Source: Krasilnikoviella flava
Lineage (GTDB): Bacteria > Actinomycetota > Actinomycetes > Actinomycetales > Cellulomonadaceae
Length of the DNA: 64,000 bases
Assembly: GCF_900167525.1 (NCBI RefSeq)
Contig: NZ_FUZQ01000001.1
Span: 1 to 64,000 of the forward strand
Direction: 5' to 3'
Shown: one piece after another, positions 8,471-20,572 of the stretch
How positions within the stretch are numbered: position 1 is the stretch's first letter
How the letters are laid out: each line of letters begins with the position of its first letter
Program-made: the position numbers and the translations under genes
The notes under the pieces: model-generated
What the model was told of the DNA's origin: nothing
Databases searched by the model: none
What the model saw: only the letters and a program-made list of their open reading frames with translations

Positions 8471-9652
8471 ATGACGGAAGGTGTGGCGGTCAGCCCACGG
8501 ACCCCTGGGGCCGGCGAGATGTTCCAGCTCCTGCGCGACGGGCGGCCACGGACACGGGCGGAGCTCGCCACCCTCACCGGGCAGGCCCGGTCCACGGTGG
8601 CCGGGCGCATCGACGCGCTCATGGCCACCGGGCTCATCGCCCCGGCAGGCGAGGCGACCTCCACCGGCGGGCGCCCGCCCGCGACGTTCGCCTTCAACGC
8701 CTCCTCCCAGGCGGTGCTGGGTGTCGACCTGGGCGCCACCCACGCGCGCCTCGCCGTGACCGACCTCGCCTCGACCGTCCTCGCCGAGCTGGACGCCCCG
8801 CTCGCCATCGCGGACGGGCCCGGGCCGGTGCTCGCCTGGGTCGCCGAGACCGGGCACAAGCTCCTCGAGACCGCCGGCCGCAGCGCCGCCGACCTCGCGG
8901 GGGTCGGCCTCGGCCTGCCCGGGCCGGTCGAGCACGCCACCGGCCACCCGAACAACCCGCCGATCATGCCCGGCTGGGACGACGCGGACGTGCCCGGCAT
9001 CCTCCGGTCGCACTTCGACGCCCCCGTGCTCGTGGACAACGACGTCAACATCATGGCCCTCGGCGAGCACCGCATCGCCTGGCCCGACGTGGCCGACCTC
9101 ATCCTCGTCAAGGTCGCCACGGGCATCGGCGCCGGCATCATCGCCGACGGCGCACTGCGGCGAGGCGCGCAGGGCGCGGCCGGCGACATCGGGCACGTCG
9201 CGGTCCCCGGCGCCGAGGAGGTCGTCTGCCGCTGCGGCAACGTGGGCTGTCTCGAGGCGATCGCCAGCGCACAGGCGCTGGCCGCACGCCTCCGGGAGGA
9301 GGGGCTCGACGTGGCCGGCCCGGCCGACGTCGTCGCGCTCGTGCGCGGCGGCGACGTCAGCGCCGGACGGGCCGTGCGTCAGGCCGGCCGCGAGATCGGC
9401 AGCGTCCTCGCGGCGACCGTCAGCCTCCTGAACCCGTCGGTCATCGTGCTGGGCGGCATCCTCGCCGAGGCGGGCGAGCACCTGCTCGCCGGGATCCGGG
9501 AGGTCGTGTACCGACGCTCCCTCCCGCTCGCGACGCAGCACCTGCGCATCGCCGTGGCGCGGTCCGGGGCCCAGGCCGGCGTGCTCGGCGCCGCCGCCAT
9601 GGCGGCCGACCACGCGCTCTCCCCCGACGCCGTGGACGCGCTCACCGCCTGA
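8471..9652 (+). CDS. ROK family transcriptional regulator
   Basis: A 393-aa protein with an N-terminal winged-helix/MarR-like DNA-binding domain (residues about 10-75, helix-turn-helix TLTGQARSTVAGRIDALMAT) fused to a ROK sugar-kinase-like domain. The ATP-fold motif DLGATHARLAV starts the second part. The ROK zinc site GHVAVPG..CRCGNVGC lies near residue 240-260. It is transcribed away from the sugar importer operon across 75 bp, the classic arrangement for a local sugar-responsive repressor. The effector is likely the imported sugar or its phosphate, by analogy with NagC/Mlc/XylR. Confidence 0.9.
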   Translation: MTEGVAVSPRTPGAGEMFQLLRDGRPRTRAELATLTGQARSTVAGRIDALMATGLIAPAGEATSTGGRPPATFAFNASSQAVLGVDLGATHARLAVTDLASTVLAELDAPLAIADGPGPVLAWVAETGHKLLETAGRSAADLAGVGLGLPGPVEHATGHPNNPPIMPGWDDADVPGILRSHFDAPVLVDNDVNIMALGEHRIAWPDVADLILVKVATGIGAGIIADGALRRGAQGAAGDIGHVAVPGAEEVVCRCGNVGCLEAIASAQALAARLREEGLDVAGPADVVALVRGGDVSAGRAVRQAGREIGSVLAATVSLLNPSVIVLGGILAEAGEHLLAGIREVVYRRSLPLATQHLRIAVARSGAQAGVLGAAAMAADHALSPDAVDALTA

Positions 9653-9662
9653 CGGCGCGGCG

Positions 9663-10295
9663 TCAGCCGGTCGCCGCCCGCAGGTAGGCCACCAGCGCGG
9701 CCCGCGCCTCCGCGGCCATGCGCTCGCGCTCGTCCCCCGACGCGGCCACCACCAGGGGCATCGTCGCCCGGACGATCTGCGTCGCGACGACGCTCACGCG
9801 CTGCGCGTCGTCGGGAGCGAGATGCGGTGCGCGGGCGGCGACGAGCCGGGCGGCGCGCTCGTGGATCGACGCGTCCAGGGGCGCGGTCGCCTCGGCCAGG
9901 CCGGGAGGCGGGTCGGTCCGCGCGAAGAGGGTCTTGAACGCGGGGTGCGCCACGTTGAACGCGACGACGGGGTCGATGACGCGACGTACCAGCTCCTCGA
10001 GCGTGAGGGACAGGGGGTCGACGCCGTCGAACGCGGCCGCCTGGAGCTCCGCGAGGCCGGCCGCGAACCGTTCCGCCAGCCCGTGCGCGATCTCGTCCTT
10101 GTTCCGGAAGTACTGGTACAGGGATCCGGGCGAGATGCCCGCCTCCTTCGCCACGGCGTTGGTCGTCGCGGCGTCGTACCCGTCGCGGACGAACACCTGC
10201 GCCGCGGCCCCGAGGATCTCCTCGATCCGCCGCTGCCCGCGCGCCTGACGTCGCGGCGCCGGCGCGCCCGCCGACGTCTCGTCGGAACTGGTCAT
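9663..10295 (-). CDS. TetR family transcriptional regulator
   Basis: A 210-aa regulator with an N-terminal TetR helix-turn-helix. RRIEEILGAAAQVFVRDGYD leads into TTNAVAKEAGISPGSLYQYF and RNKDEIAHGL. The C-terminal helical half is a variable ligand-binding domain. The frame is open nine codons further upstream, but the ATG at 10295 has a GAGAGGGAGG site and the alternative ATG would lie inside the operator. It is divergent from the MMPL exporter across 87 bp containing a large palindrome, so it most likely represses both genes until an exporter substrate binds. Confidence 0.9.
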   Translation of the reverse strand: MTSSDETSAGAPAPRRQARGQRRIEEILGAAAQVFVRDGYDAATTNAVAKEAGISPGSLYQYFRNKDEIAHGLAERFAAGLAELQAAAFDGVDPLSLTLEELVRRVIDPVVAFNVAHPAFKTLFARTDPPPGLAEATAPLDASIHERAARLVAARAPHLAPDDAQRVSVVATQIVRATMPLVVAASGDERERMAAEARAALVAYLRAATG

Positions 10296-10315
10296 GGCCT
10301 CCCTCTCGACAAACA

Positions 10316-10358
10316 CGAGCAATCGCTCGTATTCTCGCGGAATACGAACAAGTGCTCG
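10316..10358. promoter_or_regulatory. 43-bp inverted-repeat operator between TetR and MMPL genes
   Basis: Two 14-bp near-palindromes, CGAGCAATCGCTCG (10316-10329) and CGAACAAGTGCTCG (10345-10358), flank GTATTC-TCGCG-GAATAC (10329-10345). The whole element is one inverted repeat about 10337, with 16 of 19 bases matching in each outer arm. The half-site centres are 29 bp apart. It covers the likely promoters in both directions, since TATTCT/TATTCC on the two strands are -10-like. Binding by a pair of TetR dimers is inferred. Confidence 0.75.
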
Positions 10359-10382
10359 CGTTCACGCTAACAGGAGGCCCCC

Positions 10383-12623
10383 GTGCTGGAGAACCTCGCC
10401 CGGACCGTGTCCCGCCGCCCGCGGGGGGTCGTCGCGCTCAGCTGTCTGGTCTTCCTCGCCCTGACCGCCGTCGCGGCGGGCGTCGTGGACGCCCTCTCCC
10501 TCAACCGCTACGAGGCGCCGGGATCCGAGTCCCTGGCGGCGCGCGAGGCCCTGGCCGCGTCCGGGCGAGGCAGCCCGAACGTCGCGGTCCTCGTCGAGCC
10601 GGCCGCCGGCGACCCCGCCAGGATCGACGACCCGGCCGTCGCGACGGCGGCACGAGACCTCGCGCGCGGCCTCGAGGCCGTCCCCGGCGTCGGCGACGTG
10701 TGGTCCGCCTGGGAGGACGGCGCCCCGGACACCCTGGCGAGCGACGACCGCACCGCCGGGCTCGTGCTGGCGTGGGCGCCAGGAGACGCCGACCAGGTGC
10801 GCGGCACCGTGCTCCCCGCGATCGAGGAGCGCGTGCTCGCCGCCGTGCCGCAGGACGGGCCGGTGACGGCGACGCTCGGCGGCGGCGACCAGGTGTTCCG
10901 CGTGGTGGCAGACCAGGCCCGCACCGACTTCCTGCGGGCGGAGCTCGTCGTGATCCCCCTCGTCGGGCTGCTGCTGTGGGCCGTCTACCGCCGGCTCGGC
11001 GTCGCGCTGGTCACCCTCGCCACCGGGGTGCTCGCCGTCGTCGGCACCCTCGCCGCGCTGCGTGGCATGGCGGCCGTCACCGAGATCTCGACGTTCGCCT
11101 CCAACATCGCGCTCGTCATGGGCATCGGGCTGGGCGTCGACTACGGACTCTTCATGGTGTACCGGTTCCGCGAGGAGCTGACGGCGGGCGTCGACGTGCG
11201 CGGCGCGGTGCGTCAGGCCGTGCGGGTCGCTGGGCGGACCATCGCGTTCAGCGGGCTCACCGTCGGGGCGGCGCTCGCCGTGCTCCTCGTCTTCCCGTTC
11301 CCGTTCCTGTCGTCGTTCGCCTACGCCGGGATCGCCGTGGTGCTCAGCGCGCTGCTGGCGTCCCTGGTCTTCCTGCCCGCGGCCCTCACGCTCCTGGGCC
11401 GGCGGGTGCTGTCCCGGGGCGCGCCGCCCGACGGGGCCTTCTGGCGCCGGACGGTGGAGCGCGTCACCGCCCGGCCGCTGGCCTGGGGCGGCGCGGGCCT
11501 CGCGGTCCTCGTGCTCCTGGGCGCCCCGGCGCTGGGCGTCAGCTTCGGGGCGCCCGACGACCGGGTGCTGCCCACCGGGTCGCCCGTCCGCGCCATGTAC
11601 GACACGATCCGGGCCGACTTCCGTACCGAGGAGGCCGACGCCCTGCAGGTGGTGCTGCCGGACGCCGACGCGGCCGACGACGAGTCCGTCGCCGCCTTCG
11701 CCGCCCGGCTGTCGGGGCTGCCCGGCGTCGAGCGGGTCGACTCTGCGGTGGGGTCGTCCGCCGGCGGCGAGGCCGCCGTGCCGTCCGGCGCCGACGCCGC
11801 CTCCCGCTTCGCGCTCGCCGACGGCGGCACCTGGCTGTCCGTGCTGCCCACCGGGCAGACCCTCGCCGACGACCCCACGGGCCTGGTCGCGACGGTCCGG
11901 GCCACGGCGCCTCCGCCCGCGCTCGGTGCCGCCCTCGTCGGGGGCTACCCCGCCGACCTCACCGACTACCGGGACGGCGTCGCGGAGCGGCTCCCCCTCG
12001 TCGCCGCCCTCGTCGTGGTGGTCACCCTGCTCGTCCTGTTCGCCATGACCGGGTCCGTGGTGGTGCCCGCCATCGCCGGGCTGCTCAACGTGCTGAGCCT
12101 GGCCGTGATGTTCGGCGTCCTCGTGGCCGGCTTCCAGGACGGGCTGCTGTCCGGCATCCTCGGGTTCGAGGCGACCGGCACGATCGAGCCGAGCATCCCG
12201 TTGCTGATGTTCTGCATCGCCTACGGGTTGTCCATGGACTATCAGGTCTTCCTGCTGTCCCGGGTGCAGGAAGACTACCTGCGCACGGGCGACGCGCTCG
12301 GCGCCGTCCCCCGGGGGGTCGGCCGCTCCGCGCCGCTCGTCACCGCCGCCGCGGTCATCCTCGCCGCGTCGTTCGCCGTCTACGCGACGAGCGGCATCAC
12401 CTTCCTGCAGCAGCTCGGCATCGGCATGGCCGTGGCGGTGCTCGTCGATGCCACCGTGGTGCGGGGCGTGCTGCTGCCCGCGGCGCTGAGCCTCGCCGGC
12501 GACGTCGCCTGGTGGTCGCCCGCCCCGCTGCGGCGCCTGGCGCGCCGGTGGCGGCTCGGGGAGGCCGGGCCGCCCGCCGACGAGCGCGTGCCCGTGCCCG
12601 ACCTCGTCGGCGGCAGGGCCTGA
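10383..12623 (+). CDS. MMPL family (RND-type) transporter
   Basis: A 746-aa integral membrane protein of the MmpL/RND superfamily. It has the duplicated layout of the family: an N-terminal helix, a large extracytoplasmic loop, a helix bundle (about residues 180-340), a second loop and a second bundle (about 530-710). Signature segments are GIGLGVDYGLFMVYRFREEL in the first half and AYGLSMDYQVFLLSRVQEDY in the second, each holding the membrane Asp-Tyr pair used for proton coupling. The start is GTG with an AGGAGG site about 5 nt upstream. Export of a lipid-like or toxic compound is inferred; the paired TetR regulator fits efflux. Confidence 0.92.
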   Translation: MLENLARTVSRRPRGVVALSCLVFLALTAVAAGVVDALSLNRYEAPGSESLAAREALAASGRGSPNVAVLVEPAAGDPARIDDPAVATAARDLARGLEAVPGVGDVWSAWEDGAPDTLASDDRTAGLVLAWAPGDADQVRGTVLPAIEERVLAAVPQDGPVTATLGGGDQVFRVVADQARTDFLRAELVVIPLVGLLLWAVYRRLGVALVTLATGVLAVVGTLAALRGMAAVTEISTFASNIALVMGIGLGVDYGLFMVYRFREELTAGVDVRGAVRQAVRVAGRTIAFSGLTVGAALAVLLVFPFPFLSSFAYAGIAVVLSALLASLVFLPAALTLLGRRVLSRGAPPDGAFWRRTVERVTARPLAWGGAGLAVLVLLGAPALGVSFGAPDDRVLPTGSPVRAMYDTIRADFRTEEADALQVVLPDADAADDESVAAFAARLSGLPGVERVDSAVGSSAGGEAAVPSGADAASRFALADGGTWLSVLPTGQTLADDPTGLVATVRATAPPPALGAALVGGYPADLTDYRDGVAERLPLVAALVVVVTLLVLFAMTGSVVVPAIAGLLNVLSLAVMFGVLVAGFQDGLLSGILGFEATGTIEPSIPLLMFCIAYGLSMDYQVFLLSRVQEDYLRTGDALGAVPRGVGRSAPLVTAAAVILAASFAVYATSGITFLQQLGIGMAVAVLVDATVVRGVLLPAALSLAGDVAWWSPAPLRRLARRWRLGEAGPPADERVPVPDLVGGRA

Positions 12624-12646
12624 CCCCGGCCCGGCTGGGGTCAGGC
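12618..12646. terminator. bidirectional hairpin terminator
   Basis: A perfect 10-bp stem, GCCTGACCCC (12618-12627) and GGGGTCAGGC (12637-12646), has a 9-nt loop and lies between two convergent genes. The TGA stop of the MMPL gene is inside the left arm. There is no U-tract, as is common in high-GC actinobacteria. Confidence 0.7.
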
Positions 12647-12660
12647 ATCGCCCGGCACGG

Positions 12661-13767
12661 TCAGGCCGCGAGCACCTCGACGTGCAGGTCGAGCAGCGCG
12701 GCGGTCCGCTCGCTCGGACCGCGGCCGAACCCGCACTCCGTGGCCACGCCGACCGTTCGCTCCCCGAGCACCTGCGCCACCGCGGCCAGTCGGCGGCGGG
12801 CCCCCGCCGCGCCGTCCTCGTGGTGCAGGACCCCGAGGTAGAGCTCGGTGGCCGCGTCCAGGGCGAGCTGGGCGAGGGGTGCGACGTACGCGACGTCGTC
12901 CCGGTCGATCGGCACCGGCAGGTGCACCCAGGTGATCGGGCGCGGCACGGCCACCACCAGGGAGTTCGCCATCTCCACCAGACGGCCGGTGTCCGTCGGC
13001 TCGACGAAGTGCTTCTCCGCGACGTCGCCGTAGCAGAGGTGGAAGCCGAGCTGGACGGCCGCCGGCACGTGCGCCGCGAACCGTGCGGCGCGGACGGCGC
13101 AGCCCTGCACGACGTCCTCAGCGGCCCCGTCGGCACCCCGGCCACCGTCGTTCTCGAACCAGGCCCGCGCGGCGCCTCCACCCAGGTTCGCCCCCTCCAC
13201 GAAGGCGAACTCGGTGGCAAGGTCCACCTGGACGGCGAGGTCCTCGGCCGGCACGGCCGCGAGGATCTCCTCGAGCTCCCGCACGAGTGCCGCCTCGTAG
13301 ACCGGGTGCACCGCGGCCCGGTCGGCCGGCGCGACGAACGTCGTGACGGCGGCCAGCGGCGAGGGCAGGCAGACCTGGAACCGGGTGCCCGGCGCGATCA
13401 CGCCCTCGGCGCGCAGCGCCACGAAGTCCGCGTACGAGGCACGCGCCGCCTCCGCGTAGCCCAGCGGCCCGAACTGCAGCTCGTCGGCCGGCACCGAGCC
13501 GTCGAGCACGTGCGGGCGCACGTCGAAGCCGGCCACGACGACCGGCTCGCCGCCCACGCGTGACAGGCCCTCCACCGCCTCGAACCGGGTGCCCTGGAAC
13601 AGGATCCAGTGGAACCGCTCGCCCGCCTCGCCGTCCGGGATGCGGCGAGCGTGGGAGCCCAGGCGCGTCGCGACGGTGCGCAGCGTGTCGCGCGCGGTCG
13701 GCAGGTTCACGGAGCCCACGAGATGGGCGCCGCGCAGGGTCAGGTTCGAGGTGAGCGAGTCCGGCAC
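12661..13767 (-). CDS. MetE/UROD-superfamily-like hypothetical protein
   Basis: A 368-aa protein resembling the cobalamin-independent methionine synthase/uroporphyrinogen decarboxylase-like barrel group. The start LRGAHLVGSVNLPTARDTLR, ARRIPDGEAGERFHW and HLCYGDVAEKHFVEPTDTGR look like barrel segments. No defined reaction can be assigned and it is far shorter than MetE. The GTG at 13767 is chosen because the -10-like TACGAT lies 6 nt before it, with no Shine-Dalgarno, suggesting a leaderless transcript. It follows ligA by 22 bp on the same strand, so it may also be co-transcribed. A second MetE-like gene lies at 34157-35206. Confidence 0.6.
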   Translation of the reverse strand: MPDSLTSNLTLRGAHLVGSVNLPTARDTLRTVATRLGSHARRIPDGEAGERFHWILFQGTRFEAVEGLSRVGGEPVVVAGFDVRPHVLDGSVPADELQFGPLGYAEAARASYADFVALRAEGVIAPGTRFQVCLPSPLAAVTTFVAPADRAAVHPVYEAALVRELEEILAAVPAEDLAVQVDLATEFAFVEGANLGGGAARAWFENDGGRGADGAAEDVVQGCAVRAARFAAHVPAAVQLGFHLCYGDVAEKHFVEPTDTGRLVEMANSLVVAVPRPITWVHLPVPIDRDDVAYVAPLAQLALDAATELYLGVLHHEDGAAGARRRLAAVAQVLGERTVGVATECGFGRGPSERTAALLDLHVEVLAA

Positions 13768-13789
13768 CCGCGCATCGTAGCCCCGGGCG

Positions 13790-17906
<4,117 letters not shown>

Positions 17907-17920
17907 CGTCCGCGCGGGAG

Positions 17921-17970
17921 CCCGGTCCGGTCGGAGGCGGTCAGGCGGCCGTCACACGAACCGGACCGGG
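17921..17970. terminator. candidate hairpin between convergent oxygenase genes
   Basis: CCCGGTCCGGT (17921-17931) is the exact reverse complement of ACCGGACCGGG (17960-17970), an 11-bp stem with a 28-nt loop. The right arm lies inside the 3' end of the P450 coding sequence. A terminator role is inferred from position only. Confidence 0.35.
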
Positions 17971-19181
17971 AGCTCGCGCGGGTGGCGCACCCACGCCGAG
18001 CGCACCGGCACGACGTCGGCCGGCGCGACGGCCAGCTCCAGGTCCGCGACGCGCGCCAGGAAGTGCCCCACGACCGTCCGCGTGATCAGCGGCGCCGTCC
18101 GGTGCGCCGGGCAGGCGTGCGCGCCCGTCCCCCACGTGAGGTGGAACCTCGAGTCGACCTGCTCCCACGGGTCCGCCGCCCGGACCGCGCGGTCGGCGTT
18201 GGCGGCGGCGACGGCGGGCACGACGGCGTCCCCCGCCGCGATCGCCTGCCCGCCCAGCTCGCCGTCCGCCAGGGCGTAACGCGGCCGCAGGTGCGGCAGC
18301 GGCGGGGACTCGCGGGCCACCTCGTCCAGGGCGTCGTCGAGGGAGATGCGCCCGCCGTGCAGCCGGGCGGCGAACGCCGGGTCGGTGAGCAGGCGCTGCA
18401 GCGCGGTGGCGATCCACGCGATCTCGGCGTCGTGCGCCGTGGCGAAGACGAGGGCGACGGCGCCCATCACCTCGAGGTCGTTCGTGTGCGCCGGGTGCGC
18501 CAGCAGCGCCGAGGTGAGGTCGTCGCTGGGCTCGGCCCGCCGCGCCGCGACGAAGCCCGCGAGCAGGTCCTCCGCCTCGGCAGCGGCCGCGAACGCGTCC
18601 TGCGTCCCCGAGCGCTGCACGACCGTCAGCTCGTGCATGCGGCGCGCGTCGGCAAGGGTCATGCCCAGCAGGTCGGCCAGCACCCGCACCGGGACGTCCA
18701 CGGCGTACTCGGCCACCATGTCGGCGGTGCCGCGGGCGGCGAGCCGGTCCAGCACGGAGACGCACGCGACGTCGACGGTCCGCCGCACGCGCCTGTCCTC
18801 GACCGCGTCGAGGGCGTCGGCCAGCGGCGTGCGCAGGCGGCGGTGCTCCGCACCGTCACGGTCGTGAGCGCTGTCGCGCTGCGCGAGCACGGCCCGCGTG
18901 GGCGAGCGCCATGCGACGAGCCGCTCCGCCTCGTACCGCCAGTGCCGCGAGTCGCGGGAGAACAACGCCTCGTTGCGCAGCACCGCGGCGACCTCCGCAT
19001 GGCCCAGCGCCAGCCAGGCGGGCACCCCCGGCTCGAGGTCGACCGGCGCGAGCGCACCCCAGCGCGAGCGCAGGGCCTCGTACCGCGCCGCCGGGTCCGT
19101 CGCACCGGCCAGGTCGGCCAGCAGCGGCCGGTCGGCCACGTCCTCGAGCCGCACGACGCGGACCGCCCCCGTGAGGCTCAT
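17952..19181 (-). CDS. cvnE: cytochrome P450 of the conservon (CvnE-like)
   Basis: A 409-aa P450. The K-helix ExxR is EVAR in LDEVARESPPL (about residue 300), and the heme-ligand loop is WGTGAHACPA near residue 355. Relative to the textbook FxxGxRxCxG loop, the Phe is replaced by Trp, the Arg by His and the final Gly by Ala. Its ATG overlaps the stop of the conservon GTPase gene by 4 bp. Streptomyces conservons often end in a P450 gene (cvnE), and this fits exactly. The in-frame region upstream of 19181 belongs to the GTPase in another frame and is not part of this gene. Substrate and electron donor are unknown. Confidence 0.9.
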   Translation of the reverse strand: MSLTGAVRVVRLEDVADRPLLADLAGATDPAARYEALRSRWGALAPVDLEPGVPAWLALGHAEVAAVLRNEALFSRDSRHWRYEAERLVAWRSPTRAVLAQRDSAHDRDGAEHRRLRTPLADALDAVEDRRVRRTVDVACVSVLDRLAARGTADMVAEYAVDVPVRVLADLLGMTLADARRMHELTVVQRSGTQDAFAAAAEAEDLLAGFVAARRAEPSDDLTSALLAHPAHTNDLEVMGAVALVFATAHDAEIAWIATALQRLLTDPAFAARLHGGRISLDDALDEVARESPPLPHLRPRYALADGELGGQAIAAGDAVVPAVAAANADRAVRAADPWEQVDSRFHLTWGTGAHACPAHRTAPLITRTVVGHFLARVADLELAVAPADVVPVRSAWVRHPRELPVRFV

Positions 19182-19792
19182 GCGGCCGCGCTCCCGCCCG
19201 CCAGCCGCACGGCATGGGCGACGAGCGCCTTGAGCGCCTCCACGGCCTGCCGACGCTCGCGCAGGTCGCCCGACACCACGGGCGTGCCGGCCGGCAGGTC
19301 GAGCGCGGCGCGCACGGCGTCCGTGGAGTGCTGCGCGCCCGGGAACTCGTTCACCACCACCGCGACCGGCAGCGACGTGTGCTCCTCCAGCTGGTCCAGC
19401 ACCTCGAAGCTGTCCTCCAGCCGGCGCGTGTCCACGACGACGAGCGCGCCCACGGCGCCGTCCGCCAGGCCGACCCACAGGTCCCAGAAGCGCTTCTGGC
19501 CCGGGGTGCCGAACAGGTAGAGCGCGGTGGACCCACCCACCGTGACACGGCCGAAGTCCATCGCGACCGTCGTCGTCGACTTGTCCCCCAGCCGCGGGTC
19601 GACACCCAGGCTGGCCGCCGTCACGGTCTCCTCGGTGCTCAGCACGGGGATCTCGCTGACCGCACCGATGAGGGTGGTCTTGCCGACGCCGTACGCGCCC
19701 ACCACCAGCACCTTGACCGAACGCTCGACCGTGGGCGCCAGGTGCAGCGCCGCCCCGGTGACGGCCGCCGGCTCAGAACCGGCGGAGCCCAT
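19178..19792 (-). CDS. cvnD: conservon Ras-like GTPase (CvnD-like)
   Basis: A 204-aa small GTPase of the MglA/Rab-like conservon family. The P-loop is GAYGVGKTTLIGAVSE (about residue 33), the G3 region is LFGTPGQKRFWDLW, and the usual NKxD base-recognition motif appears only as a divergent VVNEFPGAQ. In Streptomyces, CvnD interacts with the CvnA-C proteins at the membrane as a G-protein-like switch. The start overlaps the DUF742 gene by 20 bp, and the stop overlaps the P450 start (ATGA). Confidence 0.9.
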   Translation of the reverse strand: MGSAGSEPAAVTGAALHLAPTVERSVKVLVVGAYGVGKTTLIGAVSEIPVLSTEETVTAASLGVDPRLGDKSTTTVAMDFGRVTVGGSTALYLFGTPGQKRFWDLWVGLADGAVGALVVVDTRRLEDSFEVLDQLEEHTSLPVAVVVNEFPGAQHSTDAVRAALDLPAGTPVVSGDLRERRQAVEALKALVAHAVRLAGGSAAA

Positions 19793-20138
19793 CGAGGACC
19801 TCCTCCAGCAGGTCGACGCCCGGCAGGACGTGCTCGCCGTGCGACCGGATCGTCAGGTAGCCGGCGTCGACCAGGTCGGAGGCCAACACGGCGGCCAGGC
19901 TCGTGGGCAGGCTCAGGTACGCGGCGAGCTCCGCGAGGGCGAGCGTGCCGCGGCACGTCTCGAGGAGCGCGCGCTCGTGCCGCCCGGCGCCGACGGGCAG
20001 CTCGCGCCCGTCGTCCACGGCGCACAGCAGCGTCTCGGGCCGCAGCGTGTTGCGGCTCGGGTGCGCTCGACCTCCCGTGAGGACATAGGAGCGGACCGGG
20101 TGGTCGCGGTAGCCGTCCGCCGGCGTCTGGGTGGCCAT
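19773..20138 (-). CDS. cvnC: DUF742 protein of the conservon (CvnC-like)
   Basis: A 121-aa protein with the DUF742 pattern: VRSYVLTGGRAHP near the N-terminus, then a winged-helix-like core with LLETCRGTLALAELAAYLSL and LASDLVDAGYL. Family members lie between the roadblock and GTPase genes of conservons and are thought to bridge sensor and GTPase. Position and overlap here agree with that order. A DNA-binding role is possible but unproven. Confidence 0.88.
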   Translation of the reverse strand: MATQTPADGYRDHPVRSYVLTGGRAHPSRNTLRPETLLCAVDDGRELPVGAGRHERALLETCRGTLALAELAAYLSLPTSLAAVLASDLVDAGYLTIRSHGEHVLPGVDLLEEVLDGLRRF

Positions 20139-20146
20139 CGTCCGCC

Positions 20147-20572
20147 TCAGTCCTGGAGCGCAGGCTCGGTGCCGAGGGCGCGCTCGCCGATCATGAGCAC
20201 CTGTGCCTGCATCTGCTGTGCCACGAGTCCCGGGTCCACCGTCGTGTCCGTGACCACCGCGAGCCGCGAGCCGTCGCCCGCACCGCGCACGAACAGGAAG
20301 CCGCCCTCGAACTCGACGAGCACCTGGCGCAGCCGATCGCCCGCGCCGAACTCCCGCCCCATGCTCATGCCGAGCGCGACGAGCCCGGCGCAGGCGGCTG
20401 CGACCTTGTCGGCCGTGTCGGGCTCGGTGACGTCGGTGCGGACCTTCACGAGGCCGTCGGAGCTGAGCACGACGGCGTGCTCGACGCCCCGCACCCCCGC
20501 CACCAGGTCGAGCATCCAGCTGTCCGGGTGCGCGGACAGCGGCGGCGTCGCGTCGGTGGTCTGGGTCGTCAT
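20147..20572 (-). CDS. cvnB: roadblock/LC7 domain protein of the conservon (CvnB-like)
   Basis: A 141-aa roadblock/LC7 fold: DLVAGVRGVEHAVVLSSDGL, then MSMGREFG..RQVLVEFEGGFLF and LAVVTDTTVDPGLVAQQMQ. This family acts as a regulator of small GTPases, equivalent to MglB, and works with the CvnD protein here. The ATG overlaps the sensor gene stop by 4 bp (ATGA, 20569-20572). Confidence 0.92.
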   Translation of the reverse strand: MTTQTTDATPPLSAHPDSWMLDLVAGVRGVEHAVVLSSDGLVKVRTDVTEPDTADKVAAACAGLVALGMSMGREFGAGDRLRQVLVEFEGGFLFVRGAGDGSRLAVVTDTTVDPGLVAQQMQAQVLMIGERALGTEPALQD

